Of a stretch of DNA of 64,000 nt, positions 41,701 through 56,000 are shown piece after piece; within the stretch, counting starts at the first letter, position 1; each line of letters opens with the position of its first letter. The stretch is from Bombus terrestris (Eukaryota; Arthropoda; Insecta; Hymenoptera; Apidae). A program made the position numbers and the translations under genes. Location of the stretch: positions 8,971,725 through 9,035,724 of the forward strand of contig NC_063274.1 in assembly GCF_910591885.1 (NCBI RefSeq), read 5' to 3'. The notes beneath the pieces were generated by a model. The model saw only the letters and a program-made list of their open reading frames with translations. It was not told the origin of the DNA and searched no databases.

Positions 41701-44700
41701 AAAGGCAAACAGGCAAACTGCGGAAACGTTATTTCAACAGCAATAACTCGAACGAGTTTGCCGATCGTTTTTAAACGCCCCGCCATAACCTGGCGCGTGT
41801 GGAAGCTCTTCCGATAACCAGAATCGTGGATTATAATTCGAACAAATCGCTTTCGATCTGTTTTTCCTGGAACTTGAAGTTAACTCGCTCGTAAACGGAT
41901 TATAAACGCTCTAACGAGCTGCAACTTCCCGGTTCAATTCGAACTTTTCCGACGATAGCGTTGTTCTTTCACTCAGCCAGTTAAACGCATCTGAAAAGGA
42001 AACTTCCACGTCCTTTTGCTGACGCGATTAAAAAGTTAAATAAAAATTGTGCAGTACAATGAAAGTCTCGTTTCATTCAGATTCTAATCTTTTTCAAACT
42101 GATACAAGCAGTACAAACTGGCAAACACCTACACTGGTTCACGAAAGTATTTGAACAGTTATCATGGAAAGCTTTCATATCTCCATTTACGATTTTATCC
42201 GATGGTTAAATGACGAAGGAAAATTCAAGTCACACGTTTCGTTCAAGAATCTTGTTTTGTTTCCGACTTAGTGCCCGGAGACGCTTTATTTCGTGTTATT
42301 TCAAAAGAAAAAGGGATGTACAAAGTGAAGAATAACAAGACACCTTTGTGGAAATCCAAGCCCGAACGAACGCGAGTCAAACAACAAGAGATCCTCAAAA
42401 ATGACGAGTGCAATCTGATATCGGACGTCTAGGGAGGATAACCGTAGGTATTGATTGACACGTTCGAATCACTGGGAAAGTAGCGTCATTAATCCGCAGC
42501 ACGATTCCATTTCCTCTCTCCTTCAGGAGCTTTTCCTCGTTCCATCGTCCTGTCCTTTTTCTCCCTCAATCATCCCTTCAACTATCTTCTGTCTCGCCTT
42601 CGTTTTACATGAACGTTGCTGACAGAAGCACAGAGCGTTCTTTTTTCTTTCAAGTTATCTCGTTACCGTCTGACACGGCGGTAATCGTACTCCTGCACGT
42701 TTGTACGTGTCTACGGGAAGCACTCTTTCGATTTGCGTAGTCCGCGGAGAACGCGATCGACATTTCTATCAACTTTCGCGAAACACCGACGGAATGCGTC
42801 TAAAACGAAGAGAAAGCTTCTTTATAGATTTAAACTGATTTAAAGTCGGATAAAGTTTGATATAGCCTGATGAAAAATTTAAATTAACTGGTGTTTGATA
42901 ATTTGTGAATATCGTAGTATATTTACATTTCAAGGAATCTTTGTTACTTTTAATTTATTGAATAAGACTCTTATAGTCATATTTTTCCTACTCTTATAGT
43001 CATAACTTCGTTCTGTTGACGATCGATTCAACTTTATGAGTACAATTTTATTACGTCAGAATATAGAAATGATAAAAGTGTTAAATTAGAAAATATGAAG
43101 GGTTTATTTAAGTGTATATACCACGTTAAGCTGTTGACTTCAGGTACTTACTTCAAACCTCCTCGACTTTTTAATATTTTCTTGTAAACTCTTTTACTGC
43201 AGACTCTCGTTTTGCCACGTATTGCTCCCTCTTACGAAAATTCGCCCTCATATTTAACCAGTCCGGGAGAGCTTATTTGAAATCTCGCAAGTGAACACGT
43301 TACGTCTAAAATTCCTGTCCTTCGACCATCGTACTCGGACTTCGTTTAAAAATTCTTGTTCTTGCACGAATTAATATCAAAGGAAGACAGTATTTTCCTT
43401 CATGCATTCTATGCATAGAAATTTAATCCACATTTAATCCACAATTAAGGTTTAATCCTAAAGGAACAAAAAAATTCTGCAACTAAATAATGAAATGTTT
43501 AATTAAGCTATAGACGAAGCATTGATCGAATGAAACATCCAATACTCTTTGACGTTGTACTACTTCGTCAAAAACAAAATTAAATTTTGCACGATTCGTC
43601 GAACGAATTATCGATCGTAGAAGCTATTTGAACGCTGAATGATTAATCACTGAATGCTACGTTAAGCTTAAGATTGAATTAAAGATCTTGAGATCAAACT
43701 GAACGTGATTCAAGATCCAAGTACGGCATAGCAATACGCGTTAACGAGAGATCAAAGTTCACGTACTTTACAGTTCGATAGTTAGCAATTGTGATTCTTC
43801 GAAACTAATTTAAAGCTATTGCTCAGTTCCCATTTCCCCTAAAGTCTAAGGTATTCTTAGAAGATTGTGAATAGCAGTGAGACCGTGAGAGTGCCAATGA
43901 AGATCCTCCGAACGGTTCCCTCGATTTTACTTAAGTGCAACTATGCAATGCTACCTTTCGGAAATTAGAATCCCTGTAATCTCTGTTTGAAATCTTGCAC
44001 TCCGTGAAAGTGTGGTAACGTGAATACTATCGAAGAGAGAAAAGAAATTGCAAGTCTGAAACCTTTTCTTCCTAATTGATTCGAAGCTTTTCCGATCATA
44101 AGAATTGAGCTAAAAGAAACTTTGAAACAAGGGTATGCAAATACATGATTCATCTTCTTTCAACTATTCTTATTAATAATCAATAATTTCTAACTAATAA
44201 TTTCTAACCAGAATTAATCACGATATTTTTCTTCACGAGCAAACAATGGTATCTGATCAAAGGAAATAAAGTCACGTATCTTTCACCCTTAAATACATAA
44301 TTCTCTCGAAAGTCCCTATAAAAATTTCATTGTGTACTAAACTTCTCTTACAGTTTCTTACTTAAATACATACACAAATATATCTTGCAAGAAAATAAAA
44401 AAAAAATTATGCCATCGATATACCTATATTCTCATAATACTTTAATCTGCACGAAATAGGTTTATCGGTGACGTTCACAAAATTGAACCATCCCGCGAGT
44501 AATACGCGTGCTGGATACAAAGAGGATAAACGGTAACGATCGGGCAATCATAATTACGAAGCAATCGAACCTCGAATATAACAGGCGTAACCACGATGAG
44601 CGTTTTTCTTTTTTTTTATCTAACTAAATCAGTGTACGAGCATGCTTCCAGCCGAGGCTTCAATTTACGAAGATTGGAAATACAGCCGGGAGAAACGAAA

Positions 44701-47700
44701 ATCGTGTATCCAAGGGGGTGTGGAAGTAAGAGGAGGTGTAGGGGAGAAAAACGCAATCCGGACGAAAGGCTGGAGCGCTCGCGTCTCGTCCCGATGAGAT
44801 AGAATCTAAATTGCGTTCCGGTAAAAGGGAAACGGTCCATGTCCTGCATCCAGCGTCGTCGTCATATTTATCTAGCTCCCGCGACGCTGCTCCATACCCG
44901 TGGGCTTAGGCAAATTCCGTATATCGGTTTAGGTAGTTGCGGGACGGCGAAGAGACCAGCCACCGAGGTAATTGAAACGTAGCCATCCCATATAGCTCTA
45001 TTTTCCTCGAGCTGCTAACTGTGAACGAGTGTCTTTCACTATACATCGACGCACACGCCAAGTACCGATCGACAAGCAGATTATGGCTTCGCAATTTAGT
45101 CAGAATGTAAAATTGTATGTATAATTAATTATTTTATATCAAGGATCAAGAGTTAACGATTAAAATTTTAAGAGCTGCGGTCTTCCTGGAATATGATAGT
45201 AGGAATTTTAATTGAGTTTCGTGGTATCGTGTATTTGTTTCGATTAAGAATTAAAGCTTGATGATAAAAGAAGCGAGAAGAGAAAGAGAAAATACCAGAG
45301 AATAAAAATTGGAAGAATGTAGTTATATTTTTTGATTTACTTATATTATAGTTAATAATAAATGGTAGGATTTATTTCCGAATTAAAAATTATGTTAAAA
45401 TTCGTGAGACACGAGAAAGCTACGCATTGCAGCTCAATTCTGTACCTCGTTTGTCTATCTTCGAATCAGTGTGTAGTAATCAGACGCAGTAGTATAACTA
45501 AATGATTGGATCGACCAATTCCGTCTTACGACTATATGAAAGAAATTTCATTTCCTTTTAACAGAAAGAAATGTTTCTTTCTTTGCTGAGTTGTTATTCG
45601 ACATAAAACCTAATTATTTATGAATCAAGCACAACTACTTTCAATTTTTAGAGACGAAAATTCGTCAACTTTCGCAATATATCAATTAGACAACCGTGTT
45701 AGTATTCCAGTGCCCTGTTTGTAATACTATGGCGGTTATTGGCCATGACAGGAAGAATTTTCGCACGAAGAAACATCAATGGTTACGAGTTGAATTCGGA
45801 GCAAAGTTCTAGCGAGAACGGTGTCGACAGGACGTTCATCAGAACGGACGAACACAGGAATTCACGGCATCCTCAGACCAATTCCCAGTTGTTCCGGAGA
45901 ATGCCGCAAGCCTTCGTGCTATCGCTAAGTTATGACATCTATAATACCAGTTGGTATTTCATTGTAATCATTTATGAAACGGCCATTCCATTCCTTCTTT
46001 CGCAATTAGCGCACGAAGAGCTTTTTTCGCGCAAGCTTCCAAGCTGTTGTGAAATCCATTCTCGTGTCTCTATCTCGTGTCTCGTAATATCCTTCGTAAT
46101 TATTATTATTAAATTATCGTAGTCGTCCATAGAAACAAATGATTATTTTATAAATATTTCATAATTCAAGTTCAATTATAATTTTTCTGTTATATTTCAA
46201 ACATTAGTGCAATGAGAATATTAGCTTAATAAACATTTGAAGTTCCATAGTTAGTTAGTTATCTTAAAACAGACTCATTCATTATTGAGAACACCTATTT
46301 TCATCCAGGCTAATACAATTAAATGTACATAAATCGATGTCCCTGGTATATCGTTAGAAACGAGCGTAACCATGAGTTTACGACTCCGCGAAATTCGAAA
46401 ACAACGAATCGCGTTGAGTAGCAAAGATATCTTTCAACATAAATGATCTCCTCGTATTTTTTATTTCCCACGATATTAATATACAGTACAAGAATCTCTT
46501 TATGAAACGTCAAATTAAAAAAAAAACACTTTCTTTATGAAGTACAAGAAATTATACGGATCGACTTCATAAATTTATTATCCTGAGTCTATTTCAATAA
46601 GGAATATCAGCAATTTTCCAGGTCATTACACCGACTACCTCATTCTGTGCAAAGCGTTTCACCGTAGCGCATTCCTTTTCCATCGCTTATAGTTCCATTC
46701 AATAGTAGACGTTTTACGATGCGATGTCGACGATGCGATGGTACCTAAAAGGAAATATCGATTTCGGGCAGCGCGAACACGAGATCATGAGAGAAGCAAA
46801 GCGAGGAACGAGCCGTTACCGTTACGACTGAAAGTAAGGTCATACAGGAAATGCAAATGAAGGCCATGTGCAGCGTGAATGTTTGCCGTCTGCGAGGACT
46901 AGGAAACTTATTCTACCCATCGTTCTCTGACCATCACTGGTAGTAGTGGCCATCTCGCTTCGATTTAACTTGCAATCTACATAAACACAAACACATCCAC
47001 GACACCGTGTCACAGTCATTTAGAGCACACAAATTGAATCCCTTTCATTTCACGCTTCAACGAAGTGATTTTGCCCGCCTACATACATTTTCTCTTTATC
47101 CTTCCATCGTCGATATTTTCATGTTACACTGTGTCACTATAAAACAGTAAAATTTGAAGAGTATTTACATTAAGAATATATCATGCGATTTGAAAGACAG
47201 ATAAAAGAATGATGATGCGAGTTATATATATAATTTGCTGTTTTGTTTATTGAATTTATTATAGATTTTAAGCAGAATTAATAATATTTAAAAGAAGTTA
47301 AGAATATTAAGAATATTATCTGGAGAATCCGGATGCTGTATATTGATTAAGATTTTACAGACTCATAAGTTAATTGCATAGTAAATATAGATGTATTTAT
47401 GAAATTATTTAACGTGATAACTGTATTTTATTATTAAACTGTTATGTATAATCAGAAATATTATTTATCGGAATATGTTGCTTATGTATAAATATGTTTC
47501 AATTTGATGGCAATTTAAAGTTCCAAATGAAATCTGGACATTTTATATTAGAAAATGTCCGTCAGCGTTAATTATAAACGATAATTAAAAAGTATTGTAT
47601 AATATACCTTTATTTTTCTTTTATAATTTTACGACCGTGTCAAGAATGAAATTCTAATTATTAAAAGAATTTTTAACATCTAATGATGATATAAGAGCAT

Positions 47701-50700
47701 ATCTCTTTTAAAATATTTTTAAAATATTTATGTATAATATAATACTTTATTTAAAATTAAACAAGAGAAATCTGTGATAAAAATACTGTTTGCTAATTTT
47801 ATAATGATAAACCAATATGGTTTTCGTGGTTTGGCAACTTATAATTTTATACATTTTATATCTATGTTTCATCGTCTCTAATTAATTAGCCAATTAAGGA
47901 AATTTTGCAAAAGCTTTCGTAAGGTAGTTTTAATGACTGCATTTTCTTTCGTTGACATGAAGATAATTGCCGTGTTCATTATTAGAAAAGACAGAGTAAA
48001 GCGGACCGATGAAAAATAGATGAGTGCCATTGTTGCTTTGACGTCCTGTTCGTGAAATGAAAGAGAATAGAGGAAAATTATGCCGTCATTATGCTGCTCT
48101 TTAAGTCGTTCCTTCTAACATTCCGTTATCTGATATTGTTGCTGTTGGAAAAAACGTGTAAAACGAGTAGCGGATCTTTTTACAAAGAGTAGTTCAATAA
48201 AGAATATTTAAATTACAAGATTTATTTTAATAAAATGCTCTAATATGAATATTTTAATACGCAAATGGGAGAGTATGATAAACATTCCTCTTTAAATAAA
48301 ATTATTTCAAAGATCTTCCACTATCAAGAAGAAATATTTCGTAAAGGACCAGATAATACCAGATTATACGGAATATTTGGTTGTTTTATTTTGTTTTTAA
48401 AAGCACGAACGTTTTGTACAAGGAAATATTGATAACCTTGCGTATTTACCTTCATCGAAGCTCTATAAATCTCTCGATAATATCTCCTTCGTTTTGCTAT
48501 TATTGACGCAAACAATTATAAACTTTTGCAATTACGAGCTTATCACTGAGGCCCCAATGCGTGAGATTCTCATTTACAAGCATCGTTAGGATGTCAGCAA
48601 CTTCAAACTCACTACCGACGATTAGTAAGATTCGATCTATCGCCGTAAAATTACATTTTGTAATAAACTGCAATATAGTTTCAAAGTAAAGTAATTATAA
48701 AATAATGACAAAACGATAGAAAGTAAGGTAACGGAGTAACTACAGTAGCTCACAAAAGTATTTGAACAGCAATATATTCATGAAAGGTCTCTGTTCGAAT
48801 ACTTTCACGATACACTCTACGTGACGCAGCGAAATTCATATCGCGCCAACTTGGAGCAGTCAATTGATTTTGGCCATTAAACCGATCCTCCATCTGGAGT
48901 GAAACTTTTTACTCGGAAATCTGCCAGGAAAGGAAATTATAAACGCGACGGACGGTATCTTAGCCAAGCGAATTAAAGTTAAAAAATTGATTAAAAGGAG
49001 CATTGTTTGTTCGTTTCTCTAAATGAGCCGGTGCTAGCCGTCTCTTCCATTACCGCGCCGCTTGTCATCACACTCCTCATCGAAAAATTTAACCAGCTCC
49101 TGGCAGATCTTTATTTTCTCTTCCCCTTGATGAAAATACGAAGATTCATACATCTATGAAACTTCGCGTGATCTCGCGTAATCGTTTGTTTGCTAGCGCG
49201 ATATTGCGAACCGAGTGGGTTGAAATCACGCGGACACCCTCGACGGTTCGCTGGAAAGCGAAGATCCAAACACGCTTGCACCAGTGTAGTGTGAGGCAAT
49301 GCGCAAGAAGGTTTAATAGAAATGGCGCGATCCAGAAATAGATTAAGAATCGAAAGAAAAGCACTCTGAGTCTTTCATTTTATTTATCTGAAATGTTAAG
49401 CTGAGATTGAATTTTTTATATATTCCACATTGGATTTTTTAATAACAGGTAAAGATGAAAAATGAATGAAAATGAATGAAAAATACCATCGTATTAGCAA
49501 CAAATAATTTTTAAGATATAATGTACCCAATGAAAGAATTCAATTTTCATTCACTTGAGATTCTACTTGAGAATATAAACCAAACATATTTAACAATCTA
49601 TGATCAATGTTAGACACCATTTAGTGTGTGTGCAGGCTCTCACGAAGATCTAACACAATGTTAACGAAACTCTATAGAGATACATATTTTGGCTTCATCA
49701 TCGAGTTTCATATTTCACATCCAACATTCTCTATCTCGAGTTTCAAACGTTTTCATAACTAGCCTCAAGCAACGACCATCACATTCGTATTCCAATACTT
49801 TTGATCCAAAAAAAAAAGAAGTACAAAGTGTTCTCTGTGCAAACTGAAAATATTTTTGTAACTTGTGCAAAGTGATTACTTCGCAGTTCACTTCTCTATT
49901 CCACCGCAAACCACTTCAAACAGCGTGTTCTCGAAAATTGACTGAGCCGAAAACAAATTTGCAAGAAGATTAGTCCGAGGTCAGCCGCAAGGAAGCTTTG
50001 TGACTGATAGAATTCGCGAGAGCGATTTTTACCGAGACAAGTCTCTCCATGAGCTGTCTACGGAGTCAGAAAAGCCTACTTTCTTCTCTTGCATACGTTT
50101 GAACCTGTATGCAGGCTCGCATTTCCTTTGATGCGAACCCTGATGGCCCTAATCTAAAGTATGATGCGGTGGCCGGCTGTGGAAAGTACATTGGACTTGC
50201 CAGAAGGGAAGGATATCGTAAAAGCTTCACGGCGTTCACGGTTCGCCAGTACCGAGTTTGAATGTTCCTAGCGGAAGTTAATCGTTTATCACGCGAACTG
50301 TGAACGATCCGCGGCGCCCTTTGTACCCGGCAAACATTCCAAAGATATTTGATTTTGCAACGGGCCACATATCTGCGCCTATCCAATCGATTGTGTTCCC
50401 AGGTAGAACGAAGACGATAAAGGGAATAAGTAACTGGGTCAACGTCTCTTTACCGTGGAAAGCTCCTTTGATTAGCGAAGTTGAGCCGCACGCTGGTCAT
50501 TCGTGGCGCTTGGTTAGCTGATTATGTTGCCAGCATAAACGATGGAAGAAAAACAGATCGTTGAAAAAATATTGATATTGCGGTGATACTTGCCAAGGAT
50601 AACTTTGAATGAAAAATACATATACCCAATTATTTTTCTGTATTATATTAAAGTATTCGAATACTCGTAGATATTTTTTATGAATATATTACGTATTATA

Positions 50701-53039
50701 CGAAACATTTTGGAATTTCAATAGCGCTGTAATAAGACTGGATTATATTTCGCAGAGATTACAAAAGTATTTAAAGCGTCATTTATCCATGATATTAATA
50801 AATCTCAATATTCAGTGAGTTTTAGCAATCGAAACTGATAAATATCAAGAAAGAAACAAAGAGTGTAACGAAATAAAGTCTCGTACGCTTCGTGGCTGAA
50901 AAGCCCGCAAAATTGGCAGTGATAAATGGAAAGCATTTCGTGGGAGCGATGTCTCGATTATCGGTAAAAAGAAACCAAATATCGAGCTTCCGGGCTATAA
51001 GGTATGAAGGAAGAGTGGCGAAGAATGAGATTCAAATAAGATGTCAACGGTATCGTCGTTGATTCAATTTATTCGCGAAGGGGTAGCAGAGGACAATATC
51101 GACGAAGGGATCGAGAAAGAAACGCGAGAGAGGAGAATTTGATTAAACGGGAACCCATGATGGGACTTTGATAAAGGTTGTTAATTGCATAAGGGTTACT
51201 GATTTCATAACGATGTAATTAACAGGGGGTCGAGGGGGGAGATCGTCTGTGGTTTCGTTTCGCAGCCACGTCGAGAACGCTCCACGGTTCTTCGTCCTCT
51301 TTCAGCCGATACTTTCGCGATTTTCATTATCCGATGCAACTACAGCGCCGAGTTATCAACTCGAGCGGCAATACTTAATCAAGAGGCTCTCGGCGTGTTT
51401 AAATATGCAAACGACCGAGGTGCACGTCGTACCTAGAATAATTGAAAGTATCCGCAACGACCTAACGATACGAGCGGATTTTTCAACGAGCAGATCTCGA
51501 AATAAAGTTTTAAAACGCGAGGTCATTAGTTTCAACGAAACTTCTTGGATCTCCTTCCATTAGAACGTCATTAACGGTTTCTTTGGATCGCAAAGAAAAT
51601 GCAATCAAGACTGTTTTTCAATTATCACATTCTTCTGGTGAATTTGAAATTCTTTTTAGACCTTCTTAACGAAGAAATATTTCTTACTCTTTTTTCAAAC
51701 TTTTTCACTGGGTCGAGTATCGTATTTTTTCTGTCTTCAAAGGAACGCTGTAAATGGAGTTCGGATTTTTTGCTCTATCGTTCCGCGATATTGCCGGAAG
51801 ATTACATCGCCAACGTCACTCCCGTTATCGTAATTCATCCGAAGACGTATTGAGATTAAAATCGTTGAGGAAAAACAGGCCACGTTGATATCTTCCTTTG
51901 GATTCATGCTATGGAAAAATGTAAGGTGGCCATGAAAAATGGATAGTTGCGAAGGATAAACACGGCGTAGCGAAATATTTTGTTTCCGATATCGTATTTT
52001 TCACTGGGATCTCTCAAAGATAATAGACAATGAAAATATGATCCCACGAGGATTAAAATAGTGTGGATATAAAATTGGAAAATTGAGATTCCTTTTTATT
52101 CGTTCGGGTGTCAGAACTGAATCTAAAATACCAGTTTCACTGCAAAGTATAAAAATATAGGAGATATAAGAGACGTTGAACTCGCAACGACATTCAGTGT
52201 GGTATCAATTAAATGTTTAAGTAAATTAATTCGATAAAATATTATTAACTCCTTATATTAAAATGAACGGAACAAGTACGAAATTTTGCAAATAGTTTCT
52301 AGGACATCATGTTTAAAATTAAATTGTAATATCACGCTTTTCTCTCAAAACCGTCTATGTTTTACTGATCCATTTTCTTCAAGTTGACCTAATTCCAGTA
52401 AACCATTTCAATGCACACGAAGGATCGTGATATAAAACCATATTACGTTTACAATATACCATTCACAAAATGGATAGATACTACACGAATTTGATATGAA
52501 AGGCCAATAAATCGATCTTACGATCAGAAGAATATACGAATGTAAAAAGAGGCGCTGAAGTGACGTCCATCAAACATGGTAATGTTCGAAAGAATAGCGC
52601 TCTTTGGTGTCGCAATCAGCTTTAAAAGCCGTACACGGCTGGTAGCTTTTAGCGTGACACGGTTGTTGAAAAGTGGGTGCCAGTCCCGCAAGTACAGTTT
52701 AATGCACCAAGCGAAATGGACGAAGTCCCAGAGACGAAATTGAACGATCCCATGGAAAACATGATTGCGCGAGATCAGCTGGCATCCTCGTGACATATTT
52801 TCGCAATATTCATTAAAGCTTGAGATGACAATTCTAGGAGGAGAATTTTTCTGTCATGACTGATGAATTGCAGAAGAAAATACGCGATGAAGAAATATTG
52901 TTCTTCTATATATTTTATTTCTATTACAAATACATCAAAATGTTGATTATTAATTTTCTATTATTGTGTACATTCCATATGTGTAAAAAGAAATATATAT
53001 AAAATTTAAAGACCTTATATTCATTAACAGTACATATTT

Positions 53040-53089
<50 letters not shown>

Positions 53090-56000
53090 GATATGGAATA
53101 TAAGGAATATATATTGAAATATGTATTGTTAATGAATATATATTTAAATTTTCTATAAATGCATAAATATCCACAGTCGACTTATGAGCAACAAACTTAT
53201 TTAATAGTGGTTAAATTTTCGTCGACATCAATAATACATACGTAGTTGAATCAGTATATCAACACAAATGGTAGAACGACAACACCATCGGTCGATCAAA
53301 GGAGAGAAACGTTCTTGTAATAATAACAAGCGTAGCGAGACGAGAGCCGTAGTCTAAATTCTGTCGTGTGATAAGAAAGGTGTGTTAACACAAAGCCGCT
53401 GCTATAGGAGAAGCCTGGTTCAATCTTCGCAACAAGTAAGCGTTAAATTTATAGTAATATTACACATATTTGACGGTTTGTTCTGCGTTTTCTCCCTTGT
53501 TGTTTTCTGAAAAAATTAATGCAAATTTCACGTGCAAAAATTTACTCGAATCCACGGAGGGAGGGCATCGAAACCGTCAAAGAATTTAATTTCATCGAAG
53601 CACGTGTAATCGTCTTCGATCGGACGATATTACCGATTCGCGCTGAATTCGGTGTTACACGAACGACGTCTCGTTTCGGTTATATTTCATCGTTTACGTG
53701 CCCTGATGCGCAATACACTGTCTGCGAAACGTGGTATTGTAACGACATCGTTGGGGAAACAATGCTACTGCACTATTACGGAAAGACATTCATTGAATAA
53801 ATTCGATATCCAAGGTAATATCTTTTACTCGCTACGAATTCTACGCGATGTGTATCTTAGTAGTTTTCAACATTCCCTCTTATTTTCTGCCGAAGACTGT
53901 TGGAAACGTATTTTTCACGATTTTAAGCGACGTCAAGAAATTCATGTTCGAAAATAGAATATTCTGTTAAATAATTGATCGTTTTACAAGGTTCATGGAA
54001 ATGTAAGAATATCGAAATTATTTCAACGTCGGCGATATTATTATTGAATAACGTTTATTATATTTATTAAAGATAGAAATAGTTTCGTCATACAACCTAT
54101 AAATAAACGGTAAAGACAGGAACGGTAGTTTGCCTGAACTGAAATTTCTTTCTTTTTACAGATTGACGGGGAAAAACGAAATGCCAATTTAAAAACTCGA
54201 TTACACGACTATCTATATATACCATCCATATTCCTTATAGAGTACGGAGATGAGTGCTGCGAAGTATTGAACGTAATTTATGATGTAAATTTCTGTGTGC
54301 ATTTTATACCGGGCCGCAGTACTTTCATTACTTTTGAATTCTTTGATTGAAAATTAAAAAGAAGAGAAGCTGTACGTTCTCTCGCCTTCTTTTTTTTAAA
54401 TAGCTATTAAAACACTATATTTTAATTAGTCTGTGTACAGCAAATTTATTACCGAAGAACAGGAGTATTTCAATAATCTTTGGGAATATTCCTACTCAAT
54501 ATTTTGAGGTTTTATCTATGAAACTAATTAACTGAAACGTTGAGTACTGAAAAGTAGAGACATAAAGCTTTGCTGTAAGATGTTAAAACTGCTATTTAAA
54601 AGTCAATCAAGCAAACCTGCGCCAAATAACGTGTCAAGACTATGTCATTCGTTTTTAATTAACCGGCATCATACACGCTACAAAGATTGTCACGTTACTA
54701 AAGCTAGAAATTTTTCCCAAAGTTCACTTTACTTAAAATTCGCTTTTTATTCATCACAGTTTCTCAACTTAGATTCAATTCATCGTAATTATTCAGGAAG
54801 AGGATCGATTTACTTACGGCACGAGATGGTTTATCCTCGCATCGGTATCGATAGAATTGTCACGAATCCCCAAAGAGGCCAAACCTCGAATGTTCTACAC
54901 AAAACGTCTTTCCCTCGGGGATTAACTCGAGTTGCGGCGCCCCTTTAATTCCATGCACGTACGAAAAACCACCCTATCGCGTTATCCGATATACATAGGA
55001 TACCCTTAAACTCTCGTTCGGCGAAACTTCGGAAATTCCAAGCCGGTGAAATTTCCACCGCATTTTCGGGATTTCAACGGTGTCGGCGGTCGCTGGATGC
55101 TTTTCAGTTTGGCCTCCTCTTGCTTTCCACGATTATGTCGCTCCGTGACTTCGCTCACGTATTAGTAACGGATTAAAAGCGAGTTCGTTCGTTGGTTGTT
55201 GCTTCACTTCTGATCTCTGATCCAATGACTAGGCTTGGATAACTTTAACCAATAGCGCCGTATAATAATTTGGATATTAACTACCGCCACTAAAGTAGGC
55301 CTTATGGTTGCCGGTGCAGCTCGCGTTAATGTATCGTTTAATACTTACGTAACTCGTGATTGAATATGGGTTTTGGAATTTGTTATAGCTTAGTGGAAGA
55401 GGTTGTAAGAACGGGCTCATTTAGATTAACTTGCAGTATGGAAGACCATTTTTCATGAAACAGCGTGCAGCATTTGTTGTTGTAAAAATTTCATTATATT
55501 TTTTCAAGTCACGTACACGTATCGCAGCAGAGAATAAAATTATAATTATTCTGCTTAATTAATTAAGCTAAAGGGATTATACATTTAAGAATTTCAAATA
55601 CCTGAATAAAATTCAAATTCTCCAGATCTTGACTTACACACATATGATTTTCAATTTGTCGTGTGAAATTGCAACTTTTTAAAAATATTTTTACACTCGA
55701 GAATACATTCATGGGAATGAAATGATACTTTTATTTTTCTCATGTTTTATGTCTTTTGCTTGTTACAGGCTGAAATATGGAGCGTGTTCATCGCTATTTT
55801 AAGGAAGAGCGTGCGCAACTTACAAGCGTGTACAGACGTAAGCCTGATCGAACACGTGCTGCTTCGGCTGTCCCGCGCTGAAACTGTCGTCGCAGGTAAA
55901 TCCTTATCAAACGATTCTAATCCTGGTCGCGTCTATAATAGTTCATACGTACAATTTACACAACAAGCAACGTTCCTCTGTTCGATAGATCTACTGATCG

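Larger units (their letters stand above)
33412..42131. other. rg: rg giant intron segment, mostly featureless
   Basis: AT-rich sequence with CpG-denser blocks at about 33840-34120, 35030-35340, 35880-36110, 38200-38760, 39100-39730 and 41580-42010. No recognisable gene was seen apart from the exon-like segment at 40255. Confidence 0.5.
14121..55768 (+). other. rg: 41.6-kb rg intron
   Basis: This GT-AG phase-0 intron (donor gtaagc, acceptor ttgttacag) lies between exons A and B. It is AT-rich, with several CpG-denser islands and a thin scatter of repeats; elements I can support are listed separately. No complete nested gene is evident: no ORF reaches 170 codons and none matches a family I know. 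Vertebrate NBEA carries the single-exon MAB21L1 gene inside an intron; I looked for a similar protein here and saw none. Confidence 0.9.

Noticed and set aside
45739..46122. 127-codon plus-strand ORF with a hydrophobic C-terminus
   Set aside because: No family recognised, hydrophobic AT-rich tail, no supporting splice or poly(A) signals.
54580..54948. 122-codon plus-strand ORF before exon B
   Set aside because: Composition is not clearly coding, no good donor joins it to exon B in frame, and no family match.
14121..55768. Possible nested MAB21-like gene, as in the vertebrate NBEA intron
   Set aside because: No ORF of the required size or with MAB21-type motifs is present on either strand.
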